DNA of 64,000 nucleotides from Sphagnum magellanicum (GCA_021904315.1 CM038913.1:6943958-7007957), one strand, 5' to 3'. Shown: positions 37,216 through 51,606, counted from the stretch's first letter. Notes: a model not told the origin generated them from the sequence alone. Numbers and translations are program-made.

Positions 37216-39384
37216 CAACAAGTGCAATATTCCTAAATATTCACTATTTTCCTTCAAAATATTTCTTGATTTGAAAGAAATAATTTTTGAAATTTTCAAC
37301 ATTTAAAAATATATATAATTAGTGTTGAATTGGCCAAGGTACTAGGGTATGTGATAGTGTGGGGCCACAGTGACCAGCACACCATCCACTGGATGCCTTT
37401 ATAACTCAGTTGTGAGTTAATATTTGGTTTCACATTGGTAACCATTTATTTAGGAAATAGGTCTCATATATAGGTAGACAGGTAGGAAAATAGGTAACTA
37501 CCAGATAATTAGATGGTTTATACATAGGTAATGGCTGTTTTTACTACCTACCTACCAGGGTTTTTTTAGAGGATTTTGTGATGTAGCCAAGGTGGTGACC
37601 ATCCAGAAACTAATTTAGCCAATTCTGGCTACATGCCAGATATGTAAGTAGAAAAAAATCAGGATCCTTCTATATTCTTCGGTACATACTGGAACTTATT
37701 GTAGAAATCTGGCAATTTGAATATTTTTTCTTTTCGAAATTTGGCGAATTCCGACCAATTTTTCCATGAAAAATCCTTTGAAATGGTCGAAATCACATTT
37801 TTCAGGTCGAATTTTTGCGAAAATTCGCCAATAGAAAAAACGCTGCTACGTACATAGTCATCTGTGAAACGTGACTATGGTGCTCCTGCGCAAGAAAAAA
37901 CATGAGAGCGTCCTCACCAGTGCTCAGTATGTGACCTTGTAATCTGGATCTGCCAGTTATGGTCTAGTACAAGCTTTTTTGGGTCAATTTTCTTTTATGT
38001 TGAGTGAATAATGCCAATCATGCAAACTATGGTCCCACAGTTTGATATCAAGTTTTGGTTTGGTATCAAGTATATTGTATGCTAATCTGGTTCTTGTTTT
38101 TTCCTTATTCCCAATGTGTTCCTATCATGTTCCCATGTTGTTCCCTAAGACATCCCTAATACCACCTCAGATTTATCCCATATGGTTTGCCCAAAGTTCA
38201 ACTCTTGTGTATACAAACTAAAAAGGTGGGCCATAGCAGATGATATTTGCTTCTATTTTGCAACTCAGGTCTGAAGTGATGCTTCCATTGCAAAATGCAC
38301 AATATTCCCGAAAAAATGGTGATGGGCCAATCAGTTCAAGAAAAAAAGGGAGGTGTGAGTGCACCCGTGAACTAATTAATATGACTCACATTACCTATGT
38401 CCCTAGTCTCATAACTCTCATGAATGGGCAATCTGCATAATAAATAACTACCCACAATTTATAATGGGGATATTAGTACAGGTTGAAAATGATGACAAAA
38501 CATTTTGGATATAGAAATTTCATGTACCCAATGAGAAGGCTCAAGGGGGCTTAGTTTTTTCCTTTCATGTTTGGGGGGGGTGGTGTTCTGTTCCCAATGT
38601 GTTCACACTATATTCCCCCTCAAGTTGTCAAGATGTTTCTGAAGTTCTCAATGTGTTCCCTAAGACGTTCCTATAGGCACACCCCCTCATGATTAATAGA
38701 AGTGTGATAAGTATTATTATTAGAAGCGTGCTAAGTACTCCATACTTATACAAGATGGTGCCACTTTCACAATAAGGACAAGGATTCTCACACATCCTTT
38801 TGTATTGGTGACTCCCTACTACCTAGGTCGAAATCAGCTTTTTTTTTTTTTTTTTTTTTTTTCCAAAAAATCTTTTAAAAGTCAGAAACTCTCAAAATCT
38901 TTATTTTTTCATCTTTTCAAAAAAAAAAAATTGATTTTAATTTACCAAGAACTTCACAGGGTGTGAAAATTCACCAGCTGAAAAAAACACCCAATTAAGG
39001 TACCTCTGCAAATACGAGAGAGTAAGTCAGATTTTAAAGTCAATGCATCAAAAAGTGAGTTATGGCTAAAAGAGAAATATTTGTAACAGTATAGGGAAAA
39101 AAAGTAGCAGGAAACTACCTGTCAGCATTTTTAAAATTCATATTTGTGATGTCAAAATTTTAGCAAAATTTCTCCTGGAAATAACTAAATTGGTCAAAAT
39201 TATCCTAGTAAAACACATTTCTCCAAAATTTTCCAGATTTTTTTTGTCAAAAACAACCGAAAATTCACTCCCAAAAAAACACTGCTACCTATTCAAGTGG
39301 ATGCAACCCAGGCCCAGGACGCCCATAGAAGTTGTCAATGCTGGAAGTGGGAGCTTCCGAGCAGAGGCTCCTTGTTGCAGGCAA
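37216..39384. other. Upstream region of the P450, no gene seen
   Basis: Contains a short GGTAGG/TACC patch (37,440-37,555), a pair of mutually similar AAATTCGCC/GGCGAATT words around 37,735-37,835, a poly-T tract (about 38,840-38,862) and several T/A homopolymer runs. No open frame with a recognisable product. Distal regulatory elements could lie here but none can be named. Confidence 0.5.
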
Positions 39385-39394
39385 TATAAAAAAA
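39385..39394 (+). promoter_or_regulatory. Probable TATA box of the P450 gene
   Basis: TATAAAAAAA lies 155 bp before the ATG. A TATA box here predicts a transcription start near 39,415 and a leader of about 125 bases. There are two ATG-containing words in that leader region, so mapping of the true start would be informative. Supported only by sequence and position. Confidence 0.45.
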
Positions 39395-39539
39395 GCACTG
39401 CATGCTTCGTTTTTTCCTTGTCTGCCATTTGGCCTGATCCATCTTCTTCTGGAGAACAAGGGAGAGTGAAGATTCACTGACACCTTTCATTCCTGGATCT
39501 CATAAGAAATCACAGTGCGAGAAACATTCTGTGCATGCT

Positions 39540-41645
39540 ATGGAGAACATTGTTGTGAGATGGGCTCAGCTGATGATACAGCCGGCTCAATTGAAGATAG
39601 TTGCTGCCACAATAGCTGTTTTGATTTTTCTTCATAATCTTTTCAAGCATTTTTTCCACCAGCACACAAAGTTGAAGAGAGTACCGGGTCCATTCCCCTG
39701 GCCAGTGGTTGGAAACCTTCTGATGCTTGGCAAGCTTCCCCACCGTGCTTTCTACAAGTTGTCGAAGAAGTATGGGGACATCATGGAGCTGAAGTTGGGA
39801 TCTGTTCGCACAATTGTAGTCTCCTCACCAGAGATGGCAAAACAAGTGCTCAAGGTTCATGACTTGATATGTGCATCACGTCCTGAAACAATTGCAAGTA
39901 AGATCCTGTTTGAACAACATGATATTGCATGGGCACCTTATGGGGATCATTGGCGACACATGCGAAAGCTTAGCACGTTGGAGCTTTTGACTCTCAAAAG
40001 GCTCGAAGACTCTAAGAACGTCCGAGATGAGGAGTTTTCATGGTTGATGCATGGGATCTTTGAACATTGTAAGGTAAATGTATTGTTTCACAATTTCAAT
40101 TTTTGTTTTTTTTTCACTACATTTCAAGTGTTGCATGAATATGATACCAAACCTAGAAAGAGGATCCAAATTGATCAACATTACAATTGAAATAGTTGGA
40201 TGCATCACCTTTAAGTCTTAGTTTCAATCCTTCTTTTGGAACTAATATCTTCAAGTTTGGGCTTGACACTAGACTGATTGAATTCAAATGCATTCATGGA
40301 GTTTCAAAAATCTTATTAGGAGTTTGAACAATTTGCAGGAAGGAAACCCAGTGAACATGCAAACAAGCTTGTCTAGTACCTCCATGAATGTGATCTCACG
40401 CTTACTCTTCAAAAGAAGATATTTCAACACAATGCATAGTGATGAGGAATCTCAGGAGTTCAAGGATATTGTTATGAAGATCATGAATATAAATGGTGTC
40501 TTCAACATTAGTGATTATGTCCCATTCCTAAAGCCATTTGATCTCCAAGGTATTCGACTTGAATGCAACCAAATACTTTCGAGGATAGATCGATTTTTCA
40601 ACAAAACTATACAAGAACATCTAAAAGAAAAAAAGAAGGCAAATGAATCAAAAGACTTTCTAGATGTCATGCTCTCTCATCCTGGTGTAGATGGTGTTAG
40701 TGACAGGCTTGATGACCGCACAATCAAGGGAGTTGCCATTGTAAGTTGTTCTATCTTCTTATAACTCATCTATAGATTTCCCAAATTATTGGTTTTGAAT
40801 TTGGTTAATGGTTGTGTTCAATGATTTCAACAATTTGTTTTGTGAACTTCATTAATGAACACATCACTATTATCTTTGCACGATTTTTTTGTAGTAGGAC
40901 TAGGTAATATTGCATGCATAACAAGTTTTTTTTGCTTGAATTCAACAACCCACTAATGATGTTCATTGGCTAATTGTGCCACAATTGTGTGTAGGAAATT
41001 TTCGTTGCAGGGACTGACACAATTGCCACCACAGTGGAATGGGCCCTTGTGGAGCTCATAAGGCATTCAAATGTATTAAAAAAAGTTCAAGATGAATTGG
41101 ATGATGTGGTTGGCCAAGAACGGGTTGTAGATGAAAATGACATTCCTCAATTGAAATACCTACAAGCTATAGTGAAAGAAACATTTCGACTTCATCCTCC
41201 AGCTCCCCTACTGATGCCACATGAAAATAGAAAAGCTTGTGAAATAGGAGGTTACCACATACCTTCCAAAAGTCCCATTTTTGTGAATGTATGGGCCGTT
41301 CATCGACATCCATCTGCTTATGAAAATCCATTTGATTTCAATCCTGAAAGATTTGTTGAAAATCTGATTGATGTAAAAGGGATAGATTTCCAATTGTTAC
41401 CATTTGGCTCTGGACGGCGTATGTGTCCAGGTTTGAATTATGGTCTTTTGATGGTGCAAATTGAACTGGCCAAGCTTCTTCATAGCTTCACATGGACATT
41501 ACCAAAAGGACAGAATCCTCAAGATATTGATATGGGTGAGATATTTGGTGTCTCAATTCCAAAAAAGATTCCATTGCAAGTTGTGGCTAGTGCTAGGCTT
41601 CCCCTACACTTGTATGCATCTAAAAAACTTGATGCATTTATTTAA
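39540..41645 (+). CDS. Cytochrome P450 monooxygenase, CYP71 clan (A-type), intact
   Basis: Predicted 528-residue membrane-bound P450 from three exons: 39,540-40,073, 40,339-40,740 and 40,995-41,645 (178, 134 and 216 codons plus TAA). Both introns are phase 0 with GT...AG ends. The second sits just before the I-helix, the position typical of plant A-type P450s. In order: hydrophobic anchor (residues about 20-35), PGPFPWP hinge (49-55), C-helix WRHMRK (138-143), I-helix AGTDT (317-321), ETFR of ExxR (374-377), PERF (429-432) and heme loop FGSGRRMCPG (449-458) with Cys456 as heme ligand. Length and all hallmarks are normal. P450s of this type sit on the ER, take electrons from P450 reductase and hydroxylate specialised metabolites; the substrate cannot be read from sequence. 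It resembles conifer CYP750/CYP736-like enzymes from memory, at low confidence. The start is the ATG at 39,540; an in-frame GTG at 39,531 is not a plant start. It lies alone between the two inverted arms. Confidence 0.93.
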
Positions 41646-44600
41646 ATTTATAGTTGTTGGGCCACAAGATTAGTTTCACTTGATTACAATTGAACTCAGC
41701 CTAATAATAAGGTTAGCCCTATCCTTCTAATCAAAGTTCAAACTCCATAACTACTGAGTTGTTGATGATACCATTTGTAGCATGACCTGATATACACTAT
41801 TTTCTATTTTTTTTGCATTTTTTTGTTTGAATTACTTTGGGATACCTATTTATTTAAATAAGTAGTGAGACGCATAGATTTATCAAACATGGTATGAAGT
41901 CCATGCAAACTATGTGAACAATAGATGTTGGAGTATGGGTGGAATATTCTGGTAGTTGATGTAAGCAAACATGACATTCCATTCCATGCAACACATTTTA
42001 ATGATCACTTTTATAACCTATTATTATTATTATCACATACTTAATTTTTATATGTGAAGGCAATGGCAAACAATGATTGCATGGGAATTTGGGGGGGTGG
42101 GTTGCAACACATGCCCATGATTTCATAATCATCACACATGCCTTCACAACACAAATTTCAAATAGTTTTATTTTTTGCATTTTAGTATAACAATTTATGT
42201 GAATTTTAAAACCTGCATTATTGGATATTTCCAACCTTTCCTTTGGCCTAAATAAATCATTCATTTGATAAAGGCTTTTTGATGGTCTCTGTTCATATCC
42301 TCAATAGCCCATACAATCTACCAACTACAAAATGGAGTCCTAATGCCAAAAAGTACCTCAAGAAAAATGACCAGGAAAGGCTTTGTTGATGGAAATATTC
42401 CCCAAGCTTGACAAGATTGTATCTATTTAGGCACAAACCCCTCATGATTAGCATTGACACCATCATGTTGGGACTAAAATCATAACTAAAAACTCCCTAT
42501 TTGAAATGGACCGCCAACTGATTACCATTGCATGTTAGAAAGACCATGTGGTCATGACGTAATGACATGAAAAACATGCACATCTTACATTTGTGCATAA
42601 GTTACTATGAGCATTTGTTACATTTATTATAAAATGCGTCATTTAAGAACAACTAATAACAAACACATTCAAATTCAACATTGTTTATCCAGAGTTAGAT
42701 TTTGAAAAAGTATTTTTGATCATAGAATTAGGTGGCAGATGTACAAAGGGGGTTCACAATTCAAACTTTGGACATAAGAAAATCATTTTAGGGGTGGTCA
42801 AGTTTTATTAGGTTGGAAGTTCTTCCATAGGTCACAAGGTTTGGATTGTTAAGATGATGTTTCACCCAAAACAAGGGCACTAGAATGTCCCAAGTGGGTT
42901 TGGAACTTATAATCTTTTGCAAAATGGTCATGAGCCCTGCAACTAAGTAACTCATGGCATGTGGTACAAATTGCAAAGGGCAACCTCTATTCTCAAATAT
43001 TTCTTGTAGTCATGTTGAACTTGCTGCTTTGTAAAGGATCCATTTCCCTTAATAAGTGAGTTTGTTCACCACCTCAGGATTGTCTAAGACACCAAGTTTT
43101 GTGAGTATTGAAAATTTCTCAACACTTACAATTCAAGTAAACCTAGACACAAGTGAGAGAATACAGGTGTAAGCTAATATCAAGCATTGACCACTGTACT
43201 TAATTTTTGTCACAAGACTAGTAGTGATGGGAAACCTCACCCATGATGCTGGCTAGCTCAAATAAACTTAGAATGGAAAGAGAAGAACAAAGAAAAAATA
43301 GGAAGAAAGAAACGGAAAAATGCAACATTTGAAAAACCTGAAAAATAAAAAATAAAAAAATAGAGAAAAGGAAAACGGAGAGCATTGAGAGCAAGAACAT
43401 TTGAGGATAAAATGTTAGCTTAAAGTTTGAACTCCATAATTAACAAGTAGGATGTGATTTGCTGACCCTCCAGAAATAGTTAAATAACCTTTCAATTATG
43501 AGCTCCTCTAGACAATATTGATAGGGTCATCAAAGAATTATTTTTTGGCTTTACATTATCAAGGAACAAGCAGTAAGATGAGCCCCAACTGATTGGCCTA
43601 CTAAAAATATCCTACTTGCATTCAACACATTTCCTTATTATTAAACGAAAGATGTGTGCACTGAAAGTTAAAACTCCAAGTTCAAGAAGCATATGGATCA
43701 TAGATTGTGTGCACTAGGAGCAGAATTTGCTTTGACCCAACAATAAAAAATGTGATTTGTGTTACAGACTAACCTGTCTACATCACCACCATAGCTCCCA
43801 ACATTTTGAATCACATAACCTAATCCTATTGTGGCATGTGATACCATGTTGCTAATACAGCCCTGTGGGAAATTTCTAAAGGTTCACAATTTTGAAGATT
43901 CTTCAATCCAAAGCATACCACACATCTGATAAAATGTTGCTAATACAACCCTTGTGGAAAATTTGTGCATTAAATGTTTACTATCTGTGGTGGGGGCACT
44001 ATTGAGGGTTAGTTTTTGGGAATTTCTCTCTTCTCCCTAGTCTTGTGATTGCATCGAAGTCCAAGCGTAACCTTATACAATATATGTAATGTGCTTTTGC
44101 AGCAAAACCTTAGGGATCTTCCAACTACTAGAAAGAATAAATTAAAACAATAAGTATTTTCTTTAACCCTATCAAAATGAAATGGGGTTTTAGTCCCTAG
44201 TCCTAGTTGAATGGTTGCTTTCTTTTTATTTTGTGTTGAGTACTTCCGTATAAATGAGTAGATTGAAGGTAAGTCCTGATGACCTAATGAAATCTATCCT
44301 ACGACAAGCATAGAGCAAACAATGTACATTTGTGCACGTTTTTATTTGTGGAGCTTAGATGCCAATGCTTAGTTGTCAAGTAAAAGAAGTTTTTTTTGTC
44401 TTTTTTAAAACAAAAAACAAAGAAGATGGTTTTTGCAACAATTATGTCATCATATAATATAATGTGTGCGGGTGAAGGAACAATACATATGTTTGATGCT
44501 CACAACAATACTATCTCGGTCAACAAACCCAAAGTTATGGACCAGAATGAACCAGCACCCACGAGTGCACCAATGTGGATGGATCACCACTAATAGGTTT

Positions 44601-45110
44601 CTTTTTTCTATCCATGCACCATCCCAGGTTGACTTTTTATTCTTTAGCATTTCTCAGCGTTAATTTCAATTTTTTCTTACAACTTTATTTTCTCCTCACC
44701 CCCTTCCCAGGTTGCTTTTTTCCTAATCTTAATTAGTTTTTTTTTCCCCTTGGTTTTTTCTTTTGAAACTTTTCCCACCCACCCACCTACTCACCTATAT
44801 ATTTAAATTAAAAGTAGACTCTTCCCATCTACCTCCTCACCTATAAATTCAAAATGTGCTACTCTAATCCCCACCCACCTACCCACCCCCCCCCCCCCCC
44901 CCAATTTATTTATCTACCTACCCACCTTTCCACCTTCCTACCTATCAACACTTTAAGTAGGTACCTACCAAACCTCACCCACAATGCTACACCTACCTAC
45001 TTGGTGGCCACTCGAGTAGACTTTCAAAAGTCAACAATGATGAAGAAAGAATAAAATGAAGATATTGCATGGAGCTTGGTCTTGTTCATTCAAACAAATA
45101 AATAAGGACA
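41646..45110. other. P450 downstream region and gene-poor spacer
   Basis: No gene recognised. The P450 3' untranslated region must begin here; no AATAAA stands at the usual distance, though AT-rich variants occur near 41,700 and 41,850. From 44,640 to 45,000 the sequence becomes a pyrimidine-rich tract (CCCACCCACC, CTACCTAC) with 17 consecutive C at 44,886-44,902. Open frames in it are compositional artefacts. Confidence 0.5.
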
Positions 45111-45259
45111 TGATTAAAGTATTTGACACCCCCTATATAAGGGTATTACAAGTTTTGCTCAAAAAGTGTTTTCCACGATGGGGGTATTATAAATCAAGTG
45201 GATAATCAAAGCAGTACCAAGCTCCAGTTCAATTTAAACACATTTAATGCATATTGTAC

Positions 45260-46160
45260 TCAAGTTCATAAAGCAAAATATTCAATGAACATGTAATACC
45301 CCTCTCTGGGTATCCTAGAAATAGTTTGGGCTCCATATCATATATTTTGAAACTTGGAGAGGTATTGTACATAGCCCTAACAAAACCTAGAAAGAACGTA
45401 ATGCCCTCATTGGGTACTTTGTAAACACCATGGGTTGAATTATTTTGGTCCAAGCTATCAAAAGGGTATATTGTTCATGCCCAAAAGGACTCAATGAACA
45501 TGAAATACCCCTTTCAAGGTATCCCATAAATACATTGGGCTCCATAACATATCTTTTGAAACATGGAGGGGTATTACATAGCCCTACCAAAACCTACAAA
45601 TAAACCAATACCCTCATTAGGGTATTTTGTAATTAAACACCATGGGTTGATTTATTTTGGTCTACACTATTGGAGGGGTATTGTTCATGCCCAAAATTAT
45701 TCACATGAAGTACCTTTCGTAGGGTATCCCAAAAATACATTGGGCTCCATAACATATCTTTTGAAACTTGGAGGGGTATTATATAACCTTACCAAAACCT
45801 ATAAAAAAATCAATACCAAGTTGTTTCGGGTATGCAATAAAGACCACGGGCTAAATTATTTTGGTCTAGACTATCAAAGGGACATTGTTCATGCTTAGGA
45901 ATACTTAATGCACATGCAATACCCCTTGTAGGATATCTCATAAATCCTTGGGGCTCTATAACATACCTTTTGAAACTTGCAAAGGTATTGCATAGCCATA
46001 CCAAAACTTAAAAGGAAAGCAATACTCACATCATATTGTGAGAATATCATAAACTATGAAAAAAAGAAATTAAAATTAAAATATTTATTCCATGTTCAAT
46101 ATATCATGTCCTACATATTGAATCAAGTAAATGAAAGTATTGCAAAGTTGGTCAGATTGA
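45260..46160 (+). repeat. Subterminal-type array (right unit, inner end)
   Basis: Four to five units of about 190 bp with the same internal order as the left array at 20,010-20,660 and in the same orientation (for example GGGGTATTGTTCATGCCC and CACCATGGGTTGA). It has no counterpart at the inner end of the left arm, where homology stops at 25,718. Confidence 0.85.
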
Positions 46161-46399
46161 TGGTAGAAAGGGTTTAATTGGATAAAGTTAAAGAGTTAAA
46201 ATGCAATATCTACATTGTATTGTGATGATTCATTAATCATGAAACATAAAAATATTTTAAAAATATTTGATCCCCTCCCCCAATATATCATGGAATTCAT
46301 GATTTCAAAATATTTCTTCACCTTACAATATGATTTAACATACATAAAGTGAATGTAATGCAACATTGGTCACATTGATGGTACATGGGTTTAGGGTTT

Positions 46400-48250
46400 A
46401 ATGTAAAATTTACTATTTAATGTTAGAATTATGATTTTTTTGAAATCAAAAAAATTAAAAGTTCATTTTTAAATTTCTTTAATGATGTACATATTTATTT
46501 TTTTCCTTCTTAAAGTTGTAAACTCATTTTTTTTTAAAAAAAGTCTTAAATTTAATAAAATTTTAATGCATGTTAAAAAAATTAATCAAAGCACATGTTT
46601 TCCATTTTTTAATAATGGTTCACATTTTTTTTTAAATGATCTATTCCATATATAAATCTTATGTATGATATTTTATTTTGATTTTTTTGAAATATAATAA
46701 ATATTTTTTCGCCTATGATAATTATATAATAGATCGTTAATATTTTATATTTTACAAATATATAACACAATCCTTATGTAAATATATTTTGTATGATGTA
46801 TAATATTGGCATAAATATTGGTCTAAATATATTGTTGTTTATAACACATCGAGTAATACATATATATAATTAATAATATTATGAATTATATTGTTGATTC
46901 ATTTTAATACATATAATATTTTCATATTTATTTAAAATAGGATAAAATCGATTAAATTATATATATATACCCATGGTTATGTATAGTGCAATTTTTTTAT
47001 GAACTTTATTTTTAATGAGAATTAAAGAGATTCCAAAAGATAAGTTATTGACATTGTATATTTTATCAATGCTATTTAAATGAATATTAATATATTTAAA
47101 TTGAAATTTAATTTATAACATATCAAATAATGCCATATATGATCAATAATTTTGTGACACTTTGAACAAAGTTTTGAAAGGTAATTGCAATACCTTTCAT
47201 TGTGATAATTTCATTACCCATCAAACAATTTTATTTTATTTTACATATTTAGTCCATGGCTAATATATCATGCAATGTACATATTATATCAAGTAAATGA
47301 AGGTATTGCAAAATTAGTCACATTGATGGTAGAAGGTTATTTGAACAAAGTTATGAAATATAAATGCAATACATGCATCGTAATGTGATAATTCCATTGA
47401 CCATGAAACATAAGAATATTTTTTAAAAAATTGATCGATTGGAAATATATAATGAGATTCATATTTTGAAAATGATATGTTCACTTTACAATATAACTTC
47501 CTATATATAAATGAATGAAGTTCAAAATTGGTCACATTGAATGTAGAAGGGTTTAGGGACAAATACATCAAATTGGGCACAAATTAGTCACAAATGTATT
47601 TTTACCCTTATATATGATTTAATATATATAAATCAAGGTATTGAAAAATTAATCGCATTGATATAAGAAGGTTTAGGGTCAAATTGGTAACAAATATTTG
47701 TTCACATGTCTATATGATAATTTTCTAAAAGCAAACCAGATATTATTACACAAATATATGTTGAATTGACTTTTTATGTCTTTGGTCACACATTGAAAGT
47801 CAAATATAAAAATTTGGCAGTACTTGCTTATTGGTAATTTTCCCCAATTCTAGCAATTGAAATGTCAACTTGTTGAAGGTAGACTAGTTATTGTGCACCA
47901 TGGATCATTGAACACCCACAAAATTCTACTACAATTCATAGGTTCAAGCATCATGGGTTTGGAGTTAAATTTACACAAAACCTTTTGATCACAATCCCAA
48001 AATAAATATTTAAATATATCATTAGTGCTTTTGATTGAAGCTTGTTATTTACAACTTCTACAAGTGTGGATATATACTGGAATTCTAAAGAGAAGTTCTC
48101 ACAATAACAACAACATTTTGATGAATTTTAAAAGCTCAACTTTCTACTTTTGTGTTGAGACCTTGTGTTTAAAACTTCATGAGAGATGAGCTAATAGTTT
48201 AGTTAGTGGTATGTATGGCTTTCACTAATTCTACAAAACCCCCAAGTCTC
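46400..48250. repeat. Right unit AT-rich modules, inner side
   Basis: Matches 24,000-25,718 inverted. Holds module copies at 46,660-47,170 and about 47,180-47,560 (GGTCACATTGA and ATGAAGGTATTGCAAAATTAG words). A direct repeat of 46,760-46,990 lies at 49,260-49,510, and an inverted copy at 50,540-50,880. No gene seen. Confidence 0.6.
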
Positions 48251-49020
48251 ATTTCAAGTCTTAATTTTAGACATGGAGAAAATCCCTCTTCCAACATATG
48301 GTTTATTGGAGCAGTCACATGTTCTGGTTTCCATCGTGAGGAAAATTTGGGTTTGTTCATTGTGTAAACACTTGTGCAATGCATGTGGGTGCTTGCAAGG
48401 GTTATATGAAACTATATATAATGTTGTCACCAAATCATGCATTTGCTTACAACATTGTTGTACTTCATCAACTTCATATAATGTTTTCTACAACTTGATA
48501 ATCTTTCAAGAATTTTTTTTAGGTCTTGAAAAAGACCTTGCAACAACTCTCTCTTATTCATTTTGTTGAACTATTGATTGCTTATATCACAAGTTATAAT
48601 AATGAAAATGGGAACACTAGTATTAAGGTGATTAACATTGAGATTTACATGATATCAATTTTTTAGTTAGGATGACACATTCAAGAATGTGGAACATCAA
48701 CTACACACATGGAGGTATGAGATTTTGGTTGTTGACATTTCTTCCATATTTCCTCCTTAATATGTTTCTAGAGCCATCACAATAACCACCCTCCCCAAAT
48801 GCTCTTCAATTGTAATGGTGGCAATTAGTGATGTGCCGCTCGAATTGACAACAAAAAATGTTTTTCCTAAGGCTACACCTTCCTTGAAGAATGCAACATC
48901 TTAAATATCCATAAATGAATTTGAAACATCAATTACACACATGAAATATCAACATTTGAGTGCTTGACATTTTTCCTCCATATTTTTTCTTTAGTTTGTT
49001 TCCAAGGGCATTACAACCAT
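48250..49020. other. Coding-like segment of the unit, function unknown (right copy)
   Basis: Inverse of 23,200-24,012. A 98-codon frame is open at 48,273-48,569 (+), and the opposite-strand frame at 48,254-48,442 is also open. A product cannot be assigned. Conservation in a unit otherwise made of AT-rich modules is the only argument for a former gene. Confidence 0.3.
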
Positions 49021-51380
49021 AGCCATTCATTTCAAATGAAAAATGTTTTTTTTAAATTAAATAACATGTCAATTACCATTAGTTGGAAAAAATAAATTCA
49101 AATACATGATTTGTAAATGGAAAAACCTTTATGGGTAATACAAGAATAAATACATAAATATTTTTCATATCTTCAACCTTCATTTGATTTAGGAATTTAT
49201 CTTATATAATACATCTTTCTTCCAATATATCATAATTTTATGGATAAATTTTACTTTAGATGTATTCCATATAATTTTTTATGATGTATAATATTGGCTT
49301 AAACATTGGTCTAAATATATTGTTATTTATAATATATGGAGTAATAAAATATATTTAATTAATAATATTATGAAATTATAATTTTGATTCATTTTAATAC
49401 ATATAATATCTTCATATTTATTTGAAATGGGATAAGAGTTCATTAAATATATATATTAAATGTAATTTTTATATATACCCATTGTTATGTATAATGCAAT
49501 TTGTGCATGATGTTTTTTATTTTTAAAGAAAATTTTTTAATTCAAAAAAAAAGTTATTAACATTGCATATTTATTAATGCATGTAAATTGAATATCATTT
49601 CTAAGTAAATTGAAACTTAGTTCATAACATATCAAATAATGCCAATATTGATCAATAATTTTGTGACGCTTTAATGTGTATTCCTTTTTGTATTATAATA
49701 CATTTTTAAAAAATCATCTTTTATTAAATGTAAAACATGTGTATATTTTATTTGAATAAATGAATGGTTATTTATGATTCAAAAAATAATAATGTTGCAC
49801 AAACTATCAATTTTTAATTTTAAAGATATTTTATTGAAGTTTGAAATACAAATACAATATTATGTAAATTTTAATTTACAATGTATTAAACAATGACATA
49901 ATTAATGTGTGAAATTATTATTATTTTTCATTTCTAGAGATATAATATTTGCATAATTATTTTAACTTGGTATAAATTTTAATTAAACATTAGATATAGT
50001 TGAAAGACATTTTCAAATTCATAAACAACAAGAATTGTTTAATGGACCAATGCAAAATGGTTAATATATGTAAATGAAGGTATTGCAAAATTAGCCACAT
50101 TGTGCATGAACAAAGTTTAAAAGTGTAACTACAATACTTTCATTACATTGTGATAATGCTATTAACCATGAGACATAAAAATAAAGTTTTAAAAATTTCA
50201 ACTAATTTTCAAAAATTCATTACAATTTGATATTTATACACCATTTTTATTTTTTGAATCACAAGTAGCCATCCATTCATTCAAAAACAAATTACATCCA
50301 TTTTATTTTAATGAAAGATTATTTTTTTTAAAACTTGAGTATATTTTAATACAAAAGGGTATACACATTAAACTATTAAAAAATTATTGATCATATATGG
50401 CATTATTTGATATGTTATAAACTAAATTTCAATTTACATTGAAATAATATTCAATTACATGCATTAATAAAATATACAATGTAATATATATTTTTTGGAA
50501 TTTTAGAATTCTCTCTAAAAATTTGAAAACATGAGAAAAAATTGCACTATACATAACAATGGGTTTATATATATTAAATTTACATATAGTATAAATTTTA
50601 TTAAATTATTATGGTATTTAAAATAAATATTAAGATATTATATTTATTGAAATGAATAAAATTTTAATTTAAGATATTATGAATTATATAACTTTTACTT
50701 GATATAAACAAAAATATATTTAAAGACCAATATTTAAGCCAATATTATACATCATTATAAAAAATTACATAAATAGTTGTGTTACATATTTATATAATAT
50801 AAAATATTAACAATCTGTTATATAATTATTTTAGGTGAGAAATTAATTAATATAATGTAAAAAAACTATAAAACTAAATTTCAATCATACATAGGATTAA
50901 TATATGGGAGAGGTATCGATTTTTATTAGTATGTGAACCATTAACTAATGGTGACATCATGTGCTATAATTTTATTTGTAAACAACCATTAAAACCTTGT
51001 CAAATAATAAACTTTATGTTTTTGTTTTCTTGAAATGAATTTGCAACTTTAAGAGGGGAAAACCATAAATATGTACATCATTGGAAAAATGTTCAAAATT
51101 AACTTGTAATTTTTTTATTTCAAGAAAATATGAATTCTAACATTAAGTTATAAATTACACATCAAACTTTAAACCATGAACCCCTCTACTATCAATGTGA
51201 CCAATTTTTCATAACCTTCATGTTATACATATTAAATCATATTGTAAGGTGAACAAATAATTTTAAAAACATGAATTGCATGATATATTGCAAGGGGAAC
51301 AATTATTGAAAAAAAAACCTTATGTTTCATGGTGAATGCAAATATCCCAATATGATGCAAATATTGTATTTAAACTCCAT
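49020..51380. repeat. Right unit AT-rich modules, outer side
   Basis: Matches 20,820-23,200 inverted. Contains module copies at 49,240-49,690 (+) and 50,370-50,900 (-), and the word ATGAAGGTATTGCAAAATTAG at about 50,073. Very AT-rich; no gene. Confidence 0.6.
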
Positions 51381-51606
51381 AACTTTGTTCAAGTAAAACC
51401 TTTTGTCGTCAATGTGACCACCTTTGCAATACCCTCATTTACTTGAATCAATATGTATGGCATGATATAGTGAACATGGAATAAATATTTTAAAAAACAT
51501 TTTTTTGTTTCGTGGTTTACGATATCATTGCAAAATGATGTGAGTATTGCTTTCCTTCTAGGTTTTGCTAAGGGTATGCAATATCCATCCAAGTTCTAAA
51601 AGATAT

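Noticed and set aside
39531-39539. In-frame upstream start for the P450
   Set aside because: The codon is GTG, which is not used as an initiator by plant nuclear genes; the ATG at 39,540 is in frame and well placed before the membrane anchor.
44540-45000. Further extension of arm homology inward on the right (resemblance to 16,390-16,680)
   Set aside because: Apart from one short word (CACCCAC.AGTGCACCA) the likeness is shared pyrimidine richness.
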